From an uncultured Eubacteriales bacterium (GTDB lineage Bacteria > Bacillota > Clostridia > Oscillospirales > CAG-382): 64,000 nt of DNA. Position 1 is the stretch's first letter. Each line of letters starts with the position of its first letter. The stretch is taken from positions 1 through 64,000 of the forward strand of contig CAKSUT010000003.1 in assembly GCA_934502885.1 (NCBI GenBank). The letters run 5' to 3'. Of the stretch, positions 40,633-50,302 are shown piece by piece. Made by a program: the position numbers and the translations under genes. The notes below the pieces were generated by a model. It saw only the letters and a program-made list of their open reading frames with translations, was not told the origin of the DNA and did no database searches.

Positions 40633-41762
40633 ATCATCACTCCTTTTTCGATAAAGAACGGGAGTTTTTCGTGACCCGAGAGGTTTCTTCCGTCTCTTAT
40701 GATGACATTCTTATCGGTTATCACGCAGCTGAGACTTACGTTGTCGCCGGTATATGTGTCCTGGAACATAATCGAGTTCTTGACAACGGTATTCTTGCCT
40801 ATCTTAACACCTCTGAAAAGTATGGAGTTCTCGACCGTTCCCTCGATGATACAGCCGTCGGCAATAAGCGAGTTGGAAACCGAGGCGTTTGCCATATACT
40901 TCGTGGGAGAGGAGTTTCTTACCTTGGTGAACACCGGGCGTGACTGCACTCCGAAGAGATCCGCTCTGACATCGGGCTTCAAAAGCTCCATACTGCACGC
41001 AAAGTATCCGGGAAGAGAGTTTATCTGAGAGAAATATCCGTCGTATTCGTAAACTCTGATATTATCCTTTTTAAGGCTTTTCGCAATAACGTCTCCGAAA
41101 AAGTGCTTATATCCGTGAGCTATCGCATTGAGAAGTGCGTTGTGGAGGTACGTGCGGTTTATCACCATTATATTGAGGCAGACGTCGCGGAAGCCGACCG
41201 AGGTCACGGAATGCTCTGCGGTATCGGTTATCCTGCCGTCCTCGTCGTGCGTGATTATAATCTGCTTGCCGGCATCCTCTATTCCGACATAGGTATTCTT
41301 TGCGACTATCGTGACGTCCGCACCGGATTCGGCGTGCTTTTCTATGACGTCGCTCATGTTTATATTGCAGATAACATCGCAGTCGGAGAGAATGATATAA
41401 TCCTCCTTACAGCGCGAGATGAAGTTCATGACGCCCATAAGAGCCTCAAGTCTCGTTGTGTAGAGCGAGTTTGCGACGCTGTTTTCATATGCGGTGATGA
41501 ATGGTGGCAGTATTTTTATACCTCCCGAACGTCTCGCAAGATCCCAGTCCTTACCGGTGCCGATGTGATCCATAAGAGACTGGTAGTTGTTGTGAGTTAT
41601 AACGCCGACCTTGGATACGCCGGAGTTAACCATATTGGAAAGAGCAAAGTCGATAAGTCTGTATCTTCCTCCGAAAGGAACCGATGCCATAGTACGGCGA
41701 CGTGTCATTTCGGATATATTTATATCGTGAATATTTGAAAATATAAGTCCTGCCGCAGTCAT
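40629..41762 (-). CDS. glgD: ADP-glucose pyrophosphorylase regulatory-type subunit
   Basis: The 377-residue GlgD partner of GlgC. It has the nucleotidyltransferase fold (RTMASVPFGGRYRLIDFALSNM) but lacks the glycine-rich GGxGSRL loop of GlgC at its N-terminus (TAAGLIFSNIHD), so it is expected to be catalytically weak and to modulate GlgC, as in other Bacillota. The C-terminal part is a left-handed beta-helix (ENSILFRGVKIGKNTVVKNS). GGAGGG precedes ATG. It lies 14 bases after glgC. Confidence 0.95.
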   Translation of the reverse strand: MTAAGLIFSNIHDINISEMTRRRTMASVPFGGRYRLIDFALSNMVNSGVSKVGVITHNNYQSLMDHIGTGKDWDLARRSGGIKILPPFITAYENSVANSLYTTRLEALMGVMNFISRCKEDYIILSDCDVICNINMSDVIEKHAESGADVTIVAKNTYVGIEDAGKQIIITHDEDGRITDTAEHSVTSVGFRDVCLNIMVINRTYLHNALLNAIAHGYKHFFGDVIAKSLKKDNIRVYEYDGYFSQINSLPGYFACSMELLKPDVRADLFGVQSRPVFTKVRNSSPTKYMANASVSNSLIADGCIIEGTVENSILFRGVKIGKNTVVKNSIMFQDTYTGDNVSLSCVITDKNVIIRDGRNLSGHEKLPFFIEKGVMI

Positions 41763-41776
41763 GCTTATCCCTCCTT

Positions 41777-42961
41777 TTAAAGCTCGGAAATCATTTCGTT
41801 ATCGCCGATAATGCTGCCGGACGCAACCTTGACGTCCGAACCCACAACGGTGATACCCGAAGATTCGCTTCGTTCCTTTCCCACGGAGGCACCCGCACCG
41901 ACCTTGACACCACAGTCGAGAATGGAGTACTTGACGGTTGCGCCGTGTCCGACAGATGTGTCCGACATAACCACGCTGTCCTTAATGTACGCTCCCCTTG
42001 CAACCTTTACGCCGCTGAAGAGAACGGAATTTATGACAGTTCCGTAAACCTCGCAGCCCTCGGAGACAATTGAGTTGTGTATCGACGCTCCCTCTCCGAC
42101 AAACTGAGGCGCCCGCGCATCGTTTCTCGAATATATTCTCCACTCCTCGTCGTGAAGAGAGAAGTTGGGGTATTCGCCGAGAAGATCCATATTCGCCTCC
42201 CACAGGCTCGAGATTGTCCCGACGTCCTTCCAATAGCCGGAGAACTCATACGCAAACATCTTCTCGCCTGCCGCAAGCATTGCCGGGATTATGTCCTTGC
42301 CGAAGTCGTGAGACGACTTTTCCTTTTCCGCATCTGCAATGAGGTAATCAAAGAGCTTTTTCTTTGTGAAGATGTATATGCCCATCGACGCCTTTGTGGA
42401 GTCGGGGTTCTTGGGCTTTTCGGTGAACTTGTAGATAGAGCCGTCGGGATTTGTGCTCATAATGCCGAAGCGGCTCGCCTCTTCAATCGGCACGTCAAGT
42501 ACGGCTATCGTGCAATCCGCACTCTTTTCCTTGTGATAATCGAGCATCTTCGAGTAGTCCATCTTGTATATATGGTCACCCGAAAGGATTATCACATAAT
42601 TCGGATCGTAAATATCGATGTAGTTTATGTTCTGATATATCGCATTTGCCGTGCCGAGATACCAGTCGGACTTTTTGTTGCCCTGATAAGGCGGGAGAAT
42701 CTTCACGCCGCCGAACGAGCGGTCGAGATCCCACGGCAGTCCGTTTCCGATATAGTCGTTGAGTACAAGCGGCTGATACTGAGTAAGTACACCCACTGCG
42801 TCAATACCGGAGTTGATACAGTTGGAAAGCGGAAAGTCAATTATTCTGTATTTGCCGCCGAAGGGCACAGCGGGTTTTGCGGTCTTCTGGGTGAGGGCAT
42901 AAAGTCTGCTTCCTTGACCGCCGGCAAGGAGCATTGCCACACATTCTTTTTTTCTTGACAT
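41777..42961 (-). CDS. glgC: Glucose-1-phosphate adenylyltransferase
   Basis: Makes ADP-glucose, the committed step of glycogen synthesis. The 394 residues carry the nucleotide loop LLAGGQGSRLYALT, KPAVPFGGKYRIIDFPLSNCINSG-type sequence (fructose-bisphosphate and substrate region), GTANAIYQN and LSGDHIYKMDY, then the C-terminal beta-helix. I use the second ATG (MSRKKE): GAGGAG lies nine bases before it and only three before the first. It is second in the operon, 109 bases after glgB, a gap in which I see no strong promoter. Confidence 0.96.
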   Translation of the reverse strand: MSRKKECVAMLLAGGQGSRLYALTQKTAKPAVPFGGKYRIIDFPLSNCINSGIDAVGVLTQYQPLVLNDYIGNGLPWDLDRSFGGVKILPPYQGNKKSDWYLGTANAIYQNINYIDIYDPNYVIILSGDHIYKMDYSKMLDYHKEKSADCTIAVLDVPIEEASRFGIMSTNPDGSIYKFTEKPKNPDSTKASMGIYIFTKKKLFDYLIADAEKEKSSHDFGKDIIPAMLAAGEKMFAYEFSGYWKDVGTISSLWEANMDLLGEYPNFSLHDEEWRIYSRNDARAPQFVGEGASIHNSIVSEGCEVYGTVINSVLFSGVKVARGAYIKDSVVMSDTSVGHGATVKYSILDCGVKVGAGASVGKERSESSGITVVGSDVKVASGSIIGDNEMISEL

Positions 42962-43070
42962 ATGCATTGTCTCCTCTTATGTTTTTTGGAATGAACTTTC
43001 GCTGTTTTGTCATCGATCCTTTGCCGATGTTTTGTTTACCACTCTTAAATTATATTCTTCTGTTTGCGTC

Positions 43071-44984
43071 CTATTCCGATTTTGCCTTTGCCGCCCCGCT
43101 CGTTTTCGCAAGTATTAAAGCACCGAGAGGCGGAAGCGTCAGCTCCACGGAATAAGGAAGTCCGTTCCAGGGAATTTTTTCGGCTTTCACCGTGCCGTTC
43201 ACAACGCCGCTGCCGCCGTACTTTTCATCATCGCTGTTGAGAATTTCTTTGTAAAGTCCCGGCTTCGGCAGTCCCACACGGTAAGTTTCTCTTGTCACGG
43301 GAGTGAAGTTTATCACCGCCGCAAGCTCACGTCCGTCACGGTTTATGCGTCTGAACGCTATTACGCTCTGTTCATTGTTGTCCGCACTTATCCACTTGAA
43401 GCCGTCCCACGATGTGTCAAGCTCCCAAAGCTCGCTTTTCTTTAAGTAAAGCGCATTGAGGTCACGGAAGAAGTCCTGCAGTTTCTTATGCATATCGTAA
43501 TCGAGAAGAAACCACTCTATCTGTCCCTTGTAGTCCCATTCTCTGAACTGTCCTATCTCGCTCCCCATGAAAAGGAGCTTTTTTCCGGGGTGGGTCATCA
43601 TGTACACAAGAAACGCACGGTTACCTGCGAATTTCTGCTCATACGTTCCCGGCATTTTGTCGATAAGCGACTTCTTTCCGTGGACAACCTCGTCGTGAGA
43701 TATCGGCAGGATGTAGTTTTCCGAAAAAGCATACATGAGCGAGAATGTCATTTTTTCGTGCTTGTACTTTCTGAAAAGCGGATCGGTGCCGGCATAATCA
43801 AGCATATCGTTCATCCAGCCCATATTCCACTTGTAGTCAAATCCGAGTCCGTCGTTGTCAAATCTTGTAACGTTCGGCCATGCCGTCGATTCCTCGGCAA
43901 TCATGAGCGTTTCGGGGCAGAGGGTTTTCATTGCGGAATTGAGCTTTCTGAAAAATGCTATAGACTCAAGGTTCTGATTTCCGCCGTAGACATTCGGAAT
44001 CCACTCGCCGGGGTTTTTGTCGTAATCGAGGTAGAGCATCGCCGCAACGGCATCGACTCTCAATCCGTCGGCGTGGTACACCTGCGACCAGAACACTGCG
44101 TTCGACACAAGGAAGCATTCAACCTCGTTCCGTGCGACGTCGAACTGTCTTGTTCCCCAGCCTCGGTGTTCCATTCTGTCCTTGCCCTGATATTCGTAGG
44201 TCGGCGTGCCGTCAAATTCGTAAAGACCGTGTTCATCTTTCGGAAAATGCGCCGGAACCCAGTCGAGTATGACGCCTATTCCGTTTTTGTGAAGCTCATC
44301 GACAAAGAACATGAAGTCATGCGGCGTGCCGTAGCGGGAGGTCGGAGCGTAGTAACCGCAGACCTGATATCCCCAGGAGCCGTCAAAAGGATGCTCCATT
44401 ACCGGCATAAGCTCGACGTGCGTGTAGTGCATACTCTTGAGGTAAGGCACAAGCTCCTTTGCAAGTGTACGGTACGAGAGATATTCTCCGTTTTCGTCAA
44501 GCTTCCATGAACCGAGATGAAGCTCGTAAATGTTCATCGGAGACGAAAATCTTCCGTCCGACATCTGCTTTTTGTTCTTTTCGCGCCATTTTTCGTCGTG
44601 CCACACATATCCGTCTATATCGTAATAAACGGACGCCGTAAGCGGCGGCACTTCGGCGTAATATCCGTAGGGGTCTGCCTTGTAATGTTCGTGTTCTCCG
44701 TTCACCACCTTGAACTTGTAACGCACGAGCGAGGAAATTTTGTCCGAACCGATAAACGCCTCCCAAATTCCGCCCTCGGTGGTGCGCTCCATCGGTACGC
44801 TCTCGTCCCAGTCGTTGAAGTCTCCCACAACATAGACCGCATCGGCTCTCGGTGCCCATGTGCGGAAGACGTATCCGTCCTTTTTTCCGCGTTTTTCTTT
44901 GTGAACGCCCATGTACTCATACGTCTTGTAGTTCGTGCCCTGATGGAAGTGATAAGCGGCGACATCGTCTTTTCTTACTTTCAC
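43071..44984 (-). CDS. glgB: 1,4-alpha-glucan branching enzyme
   Basis: Introduces alpha-1,6 branches into glycogen (GH13). From GTG at 44984 the protein has 637 residues; AAGGAAAG is eight bases upstream, while the open frame's earlier ATG (45044) is at the transcription start. It has a CBM48 domain (about 15-120, WAPRADAVYVVGDFNDW) and the catalytic barrel with VPAHFPKDEHGL, DGLRVDAV (nucleophile Asp), the acid in IAEEST and PISHDEVVHG. It is first in the operon glgB-C-D-A-P. Confidence 0.95.
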   Translation of the reverse strand: MKVRKDDVAAYHFHQGTNYKTYEYMGVHKEKRGKKDGYVFRTWAPRADAVYVVGDFNDWDESVPMERTTEGGIWEAFIGSDKISSLVRYKFKVVNGEHEHYKADPYGYYAEVPPLTASVYYDIDGYVWHDEKWREKNKKQMSDGRFSSPMNIYELHLGSWKLDENGEYLSYRTLAKELVPYLKSMHYTHVELMPVMEHPFDGSWGYQVCGYYAPTSRYGTPHDFMFFVDELHKNGIGVILDWVPAHFPKDEHGLYEFDGTPTYEYQGKDRMEHRGWGTRQFDVARNEVECFLVSNAVFWSQVYHADGLRVDAVAAMLYLDYDKNPGEWIPNVYGGNQNLESIAFFRKLNSAMKTLCPETLMIAEESTAWPNVTRFDNDGLGFDYKWNMGWMNDMLDYAGTDPLFRKYKHEKMTFSLMYAFSENYILPISHDEVVHGKKSLIDKMPGTYEQKFAGNRAFLVYMMTHPGKKLLFMGSEIGQFREWDYKGQIEWFLLDYDMHKKLQDFFRDLNALYLKKSELWELDTSWDGFKWISADNNEQSVIAFRRINRDGRELAAVINFTPVTRETYRVGLPKPGLYKEILNSDDEKYGGSGVVNGTVKAEKIPWNGLPYSVELTLPPLGALILAKTSGAAKAKSE

Positions 44985-45046
44985 GTTTATATCTTTCCTT
45001 TCGGAGTAGTTAATGATAGTTGCACCGAATACTTTTTCACACACTT

Positions 45047-45075
45047 ATTATATCACATTCTTTGTTAAATTTCAA
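45047..45075 (-). promoter_or_regulatory. Sigma-A promoter of the glycogen operon
   Basis: On the minus strand, TTGAAA (45070-45075), 17 bases, perfect TATAAT (45047-45052). It drives glgB-C-D-A-P. Confidence 0.88.
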
Positions 45076-45169
45076 GAGCGGAAATGCAATTATTTTGGGA
45101 TAAGAGCATAAAATTACGTAATTTTTACGATGTTCACCGTACACATTTTACACAAATCGACAATTGAGA

Positions 45170-45209
45170 GAAAAATCTCCGCAAAAGTCGCGCCGACCTT
45201 TGCGGAGAT
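45170..45209 (-). terminator. Terminator after the ABC exporter pair
   Basis: On the minus strand ATCTCCGCAAA pairs with TTTGCGGAGAT, followed by TTTTCTCTC. It separates the exporter operon from the glg promoter. Confidence 0.9.
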
Positions 45210-45244
45210 GGTTGTTATGTGTTTACTTTCGGCTTTGCCGAATT

Positions 45245-46993
45245 TCAGCTTACACTGAATTGACTGTTGTAGAGAGTGCTGTAGAAGCCGCCCTCGGCTA
45301 AAAGCTCATCGTGAGTACCCTGCTCGATTATCTTTCCGTCACGCATGACAAGTATAAGAGACGCCGTGCGGATGGTGGAGAGTCTGTGAGCGACGATAAA
45401 GCTCGTTCTGCCCTGCATAAGCTTTTCAAACGCTCTCTGTATGCGAAGCTCTGTTCTTGTGTCTATGTTGGAGGTCGCCTCGTCGAGTATAAGCATGGGC
45501 GGAAGCGTGAGCATTACGCGTGTTATGCAAAGAAGCTGCTTCTGTCCCTCGCTGATGCTTCCCTCTCCGAGAACCGTGTCGAGTCCTTTGGGCAGTCTCT
45601 CGATAAAGCTCCAGCTGTGAGCCTCCTTTGCAGCGCGGATAATTTCCTCGTCGATGGCGTCGGGCTTTCCGAAACGTATATTTTCACGGACTGTATCGTT
45701 CTTTATCCAGGTTTCCTGAAGAACCATGCCGTAGCTGCTTCTGAGAGCGTGACGCGAAAGCTCGTTTACGGGTTTGCCGTCGATTGAAATCACGCCGTCG
45801 TCAACGTCGTAAAAACGCATGAGAAGATTTATAAACGTCGTTTTTCCGCAGCCTGTCGGTCCGACAACCGCAACCTTCATGCCGGGAGTCACCTTGAGAT
45901 TGAAGTTCTCTATAAGCTTGCGGCTCTTATCGTAGCTGAAAGCGACGCCGTCGATATCGACTCTTCCCTCAACGTTTTCGAGAGTGCCGTTTCCGTCGGG
46001 CGACTCCTCCTTCTCCTCGAACAGCTCGAATATTCTCGCCGCACACGCAAGAGCGTTCTGCATTTCGGTGACGACTGAGCTTATGTCGTTAAAGGGCTTC
46101 ATATACTGGTTTGCGTAAGAGAGAAGCACCGTAAGTCCGCCGACGGTAAGCGCACCGCCGGGAATGAGAAACGCTCCCACAAGCGCAACGCCTGCGTATA
46201 TGATGTTGTTGACAAAGCGTGTCGAGGGGTTGGTAAGACTGCTGTAGAACACCGCCTGCTTGCTGTAACGGCGAAGCTCCTCGTTTATTTCCGAGAAGCG
46301 TGCCGACGCTCTGTCCTCGTAGCCGAAGGCTCTGACCACCTTCTGATTGCCTATCATCTCATCGACAAGCGCCGTTTGTCTGCCCCTCGTTTCACTCTGG
46401 AGACGGAACATTTTGTAGGAGCGTGACGCAACGAACTTCGCCACAAGAAAGCTGAGCGGCGTGAGAATGAGAACCATTATCGTTATCGGAACGTTCTTTG
46501 AAAGCATGAACACAAGCGTCACCGCAATTGTCACAACTCCCGAGAAAAGCTGTGTAAAGCCGAGAAGAAGTCCGTCAGAAAGAGAGTCCGCATCGGCAAT
46601 TATGCGGCTGACAATATCTCCGGTACTGTGACGGTCAAGGTATGAAAGCGGCAGTCTCTGAATGTGCTTTATCGCCCTTGAGCGGATATCACGTACAATG
46701 CCGTAGCTCATGCGGTTGTTGACGAGGCTCATTATCCACGATGTCGCCGACGACAAAACGGCAAGGAGGATTATCCTTTTGAGGTATACCCACATTGCGG
46801 CAAAATTTACGCTTCCCGTGTCCGCTATCTCGTCTATGGCATTTCCGAAAAGCACCGGCACATAAAGCTGCATTACAACGGTTACGGCGGCGAGTATTAT
46901 GCTTGCGGCAAGAAGAAGTCTGTAGTTTGCAATAAAGCGAAAAAGCTTTTTGATCGTACCCTTTTCGGCACGTTTTTTCTCTGTTCCGCTCAT
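45245..46993 (-). CDS. ABC exporter half-transporter B (MdlB/MsbA type)
   Basis: A 582-residue fused membrane-ATPase protein. Six hydrophobic segments occupy about residues 20-310, then an ATPase with Walker A VGPTGCGKTTF, signature SEGQKQLL (the variant of LSGGQ) and Walker B MLILDEATSNID. The signature SISEGQK departs from the consensus, whereas the partner at 46990 has a canonical LSGGQ, as in heterodimeric exporters with one degenerate site. It overlaps the partner by four bases, so the two are translated together. The substrate, perhaps a peptide, lipid or drug, is unknown. Confidence 0.93.
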   Translation of the reverse strand: MSGTEKKRAEKGTIKKLFRFIANYRLLLAASIILAAVTVVMQLYVPVLFGNAIDEIADTGSVNFAAMWVYLKRIILLAVLSSATSWIMSLVNNRMSYGIVRDIRSRAIKHIQRLPLSYLDRHSTGDIVSRIIADADSLSDGLLLGFTQLFSGVVTIAVTLVFMLSKNVPITIMVLILTPLSFLVAKFVASRSYKMFRLQSETRGRQTALVDEMIGNQKVVRAFGYEDRASARFSEINEELRRYSKQAVFYSSLTNPSTRFVNNIIYAGVALVGAFLIPGGALTVGGLTVLLSYANQYMKPFNDISSVVTEMQNALACAARIFELFEEKEESPDGNGTLENVEGRVDIDGVAFSYDKSRKLIENFNLKVTPGMKVAVVGPTGCGKTTFINLLMRFYDVDDGVISIDGKPVNELSRHALRSSYGMVLQETWIKNDTVRENIRFGKPDAIDEEIIRAAKEAHSWSFIERLPKGLDTVLGEGSISEGQKQLLCITRVMLTLPPMLILDEATSNIDTRTELRIQRAFEKLMQGRTSFIVAHRLSTIRTASLILVMRDGKIIEQGTHDELLAEGGFYSTLYNSQFSVS

Positions 46994-48750
46994 TTTGCCT
47001 CACCTCCCGTTATATTCGTTACTCCGGCAACCGGTCTTTCCTCCGGAAACTGCGAATAGTAAATTTCGCGGTAGACCTCGCAGTTTTCCATGAGAGAAAC
47101 GTGGTCTCCCTTTCCGGCGAGTCTGCCGTTGTCAAGAACAAGGATGAGATTTGCATTCTTTATGCACGACACACGCTGAGACACGATGAAGGTCGTTATC
47201 CCGGAAAGTCCGCCTATCGCCTTACGCAGAGCCGCATCGGTCGCAAAGTCGAGTGCGCTTGAGCTGTCGTCGAGAATAAGTATCTCGGGGTTCTTTACAA
47301 GCGTTCTCGCAATCGAAAGCCTCTGCTTCTGACCGCCGGAGAGGTTGCGTCCGTTCTGCTCTATCACAAAATCAAGCTTACCCTCCTTTTTCTCGACTAT
47401 TTCTTTCGCCTGTGCGGTTTCGAGTGCTTTCCAAAGCGTTTCGTCGTCGGCGTTTTCGTTGCCGAATTTAAGGTTGTCACGTACAGTGCCGGAGAAGAGT
47501 ACCGACTTCTGCTGAACTATGCCGACCTTTTTGCAGAGAGTTTCCGCGCTGTAATCTTTGACGTCAACTCCGCCGAGAAGCACTTTTCCCTCGGTTGCAT
47601 CGTAGAAACGTGCGATAAGGTTCACAAGCGTTGACTTACCGCTTCCCGTACCGCCTATTACGCCGACGGTACTTCCCCTTGTCGCCGCAAACGATATATC
47701 CGAAAGGCTCGGTGCGCCTGCGCCCTTGTACGTAAACGAAACGCTGTCAAATTCAGCCGCCGGTGCGTTTTCGACGGTCTCGGCGTCCTTTTCGGCGTAA
47801 CTCATGCTCGGCTTCACGTTGAGTACGTTTCCGACACGATCCGCACAGGCGACAGCTTTGTTAAGGGTTATGACAAGCGCCGCAAACTTTATAAGCTCGA
47901 CTATTATCTGAAGCGTGTAATTGTAAAGTGCGACCGTCTCACCCTGCTTCATGCCGCCGATATTTACCTCGACCGCCGCCGTGCTTATAAGCACGACCGT
48001 TGCGATATTGATAAGAACGTAAGTGAGCGGATTTATAAGCGCGGATATTTTTCCGACGAACTCATTGAGCTTTGTGAGTCTGTCGTTGCTCTCGTCAAAC
48101 TCCGCAACCGCGCGGTTTTCACGGCAGAAAGCGCGTATAACTCTCACGCCCGTGAGGTTTTCCCTTGTAAGCCCCGTAACTCTGTCGAGAGCCGACTGCA
48201 CCTTCTTGAAAAGGGGAATACTCACAAGCATAATCGCAAGCACCGCCGCAAAGAGTATCGGTATTGCAACCGCAAAAATCAGTGCGCACTTAATATTCAC
48301 CGTGAACGCCATTATCATTGCACCGAACACGATAAACGGGCTTCTCAGCACAAGTCTTAAGCACATATTGACGCCGTTCTGAACCTGGTTTACGTCGGCG
48401 TTGATTCTCGTGACAAGCGTATCCGTGCCTATCGTGTCAAGCTCCGTAAAGGAAAGCTTTCCTATGTGGTCGAACATCGCCTGACGAAGCGACGCCGCAA
48501 GACCGACGCTTGCGTTTGCGGCAAAGTACTGCGCCGTGAAGCTTGAAAACAGTCCGAGCACCGCCATTGCAAGAAGAAGCAGCGTACTGCGGACAATGTA
48601 ACCCCTGTCGTTCGATGCGACGCCGACGTCAATCATACCGGCTACGATGAGCGGAACCATAAGGTCGAACACAACCTCGAGAAGCTTGAACAGCGGCGCA
48701 AGTATGCTCTCCTTGGTGTAGGGCTTAAGATATGCGAGAACTCTTTTCAT
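46990..48750 (-). CDS. ABC exporter half-transporter A (MdlA type)
   Basis: A 586-residue half-transporter. The start MKRVLAYLKPYT has GGAGG eleven bases upstream; the longer open frame to 48894 runs into the preceding gene and is rejected. Six membrane segments (about 15-310) are followed by an ATPase with Walker A IGGTGSGKSTLV, canonical LSGGQKQRL and Walker B ILILDDSSSALD, in which the catalytic Glu after the Walker B Asp is replaced by Asp. That places the weakened catalytic carboxylate here, complementary to the intact one in its partner. It lies 34 bases after the ACT-MBL gene. Confidence 0.93.
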   Translation of the reverse strand: MKRVLAYLKPYTKESILAPLFKLLEVVFDLMVPLIVAGMIDVGVASNDRGYIVRSTLLLLAMAVLGLFSSFTAQYFAANASVGLAASLRQAMFDHIGKLSFTELDTIGTDTLVTRINADVNQVQNGVNMCLRLVLRSPFIVFGAMIMAFTVNIKCALIFAVAIPILFAAVLAIMLVSIPLFKKVQSALDRVTGLTRENLTGVRVIRAFCRENRAVAEFDESNDRLTKLNEFVGKISALINPLTYVLINIATVVLISTAAVEVNIGGMKQGETVALYNYTLQIIVELIKFAALVITLNKAVACADRVGNVLNVKPSMSYAEKDAETVENAPAAEFDSVSFTYKGAGAPSLSDISFAATRGSTVGVIGGTGSGKSTLVNLIARFYDATEGKVLLGGVDVKDYSAETLCKKVGIVQQKSVLFSGTVRDNLKFGNENADDETLWKALETAQAKEIVEKKEGKLDFVIEQNGRNLSGGQKQRLSIARTLVKNPEILILDDSSSALDFATDAALRKAIGGLSGITTFIVSQRVSCIKNANLILVLDNGRLAGKGDHVSLMENCEVYREIYYSQFPEERPVAGVTNITGGEAK

Positions 48751-48784
48751 GTTGTCTGTTATCCTCCGTGTAATGCTCTGAAGC

Positions 48785-50215
48785 TTATGTTTCAATCGGC
48801 AGTCCGTGACCGCCGAATACGGTGTATTTTTTATCTCCGAGAAGCTTATATATTTCCGCACGCTCCTCTGCCGCAAGAGGGGGATCGGTATCAACCGACG
48901 TCATGAGGAAAGGCGCGAGTCTGTTGAATTTTGCCTGCGGCTTTGTAAAGCCTTTTGTGTTGACTATAATATCGCCGGTGAACGCAATACCGAGACGTCT
49001 TTCTATGTAAAACGCCTCTCCCCTCACGTGACCGCCTTTTGCTTCGTACACCTCAAAGCAAAGCTCTCCGAAGCGCACCTCGCCTATTCTTTCGACTGCC
49101 GCGTCAAGAGCATCGGAGTTTCCTACCATTACGCATATAAGGTTCTCCGGAATCGGTTTATATCCGGAAAGAATCTTGCTTATACGCACATACGGCGCAT
49201 GGATGGGGTTTTGTTCACGAAGATTCGGCTTCCCGTCTCTTTCAAACGCAAAATTGTCGGCACACTTTTTCGTGACATACACCTTATCGAAAGCATCGGC
49301 AATTCCCACGTGGTCAACGTCCGCATGAGTAAGCAGCATCACCTTCGGCGTACAGTCAAAATCGGGGTAAAGCTTTCGCAAAAGCGCAAGACTGTCGTCA
49401 CGACAGCAAGGGAAGCCTCCGTCAACGCAAAGGAGTCCGTCTTTTGTTTCGGCAACGCAGAGGTTGCTTCCGCAGGGTGGCTCGATAAGCGTGAAACGCA
49501 CATTTTCAAAAGTGTACTCCGTAATTCTCGGTGCAAAGCCCTCTCCCGTTCCCTCACGCAGATACTCCGCAAACTTTCCTATGTACTCGAAGGTTTTGTA
49601 CGGCGGACTGTTCTTTCGCGTGAGCATATCCATAATGAGATTGGAATCGAGAAGAAGCTCCCTCTTTTTCTCCTCGCCGAAGCCGTATTCCTCGGCTATT
49701 CTGTCGGCGAACGACATATAGAAAACCGTGTTGTCAAGCGCAATGCCGGTGGGATTGTAATCGAGGATCTTCACGCCGCAATACTTCGACGCTTCGTTCA
49801 AAAGCGCCGCGGTGTCGTCGTTTTCCGTGACGAACAGTCCCATGCGGAAGTACTGATAATCAGTGCCGTTCTCGGCGGAACTGAGATACGATATGTTGAT
49901 ATTGCAGCGTTCGATAAGCTCAAGTATCGGCTCAAGCGTTCCCGGCACATCACGCAGCTTAAACTCGACGAGCATAACGCTTCCGTGTCCGTCACCGTCG
50001 TGTCCGAGAAAGCCCATTCCGTAAAGCTCCGACTCCGCTTTCTTCATAGCACCGCTTTCTCCGCACACCTCAACAAACAGCATATGAGTGTCCACGGCTT
50101 TATTATAGCTCACTCTCGTTATGTTGAGTCCGAGAGCGGAAAAAATTTTAGCCGCCTCGAGGAATGCTCCGGCTTTGTCGGGCATTACCGTCGCAAACGT
50201 CTTTTTTACGGTCAT
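48785..50215 (-). CDS. ACT-ACT-metallo-beta-lactamase fold fusion protein
   Basis: A 476-residue cytosolic protein. Residues about 5-75 and 80-150 are two ACT domains, small-molecule sensors often for amino acids (KTFATVMPDKAGAFLEAAKIF and LVEFKLRDVPGTLEPILELIE). The rest, from about 225, has a metallo-beta-lactamase fold with LTHADVDHVG (about 294-303), a variant of HxHxDH in which the second His is Asp, plus later GGHVRGEAFY and FTGDI. GAAAGGTG is seven bases before the ATG. It heads an operon with two ABC exporter genes. The combination is unfamiliar to me; a hydrolase regulated by an amino acid is the simplest reading. Confidence 0.88.
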   Translation of the reverse strand: MTVKKTFATVMPDKAGAFLEAAKIFSALGLNITRVSYNKAVDTHMLFVEVCGESGAMKKAESELYGMGFLGHDGDGHGSVMLVEFKLRDVPGTLEPILELIERCNINISYLSSAENGTDYQYFRMGLFVTENDDTAALLNEASKYCGVKILDYNPTGIALDNTVFYMSFADRIAEEYGFGEEKKRELLLDSNLIMDMLTRKNSPPYKTFEYIGKFAEYLREGTGEGFAPRITEYTFENVRFTLIEPPCGSNLCVAETKDGLLCVDGGFPCCRDDSLALLRKLYPDFDCTPKVMLLTHADVDHVGIADAFDKVYVTKKCADNFAFERDGKPNLREQNPIHAPYVRISKILSGYKPIPENLICVMVGNSDALDAAVERIGEVRFGELCFEVYEAKGGHVRGEAFYIERRLGIAFTGDIIVNTKGFTKPQAKFNRLAPFLMTSVDTDPPLAAEERAEIYKLLGDKKYTVFGGHGLPIET

Positions 50216-50260
50216 TGTCAATCACCTTTCGTTCAAAAGGGAGTTATTGTCTTCAAAGCC

Positions 50261-50294
50261 GAGACTTGCCGCAAATTACGGTACGGCAAGTCTC
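50261..50294 (-). terminator. Hairpin after the second SLH/beta-helix gene
   Basis: GAGACTTGCCG pairs perfectly with CGGCAAGTCTC. The tract after it on the minus strand is only GGCTTTG, so some read-through into the ACT-MBL gene is possible, and that gene has no clear promoter of its own. Confidence 0.65.
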
Positions 50295-50302
50295 ATATGT
50301 AT

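Noticed and set aside
48751..48894. N-terminal extension of the MdlA-type transporter
   Set aside because: It overlaps the end of the ACT-MBL gene and lacks a binding site; MKRVLAYL is the natural start.
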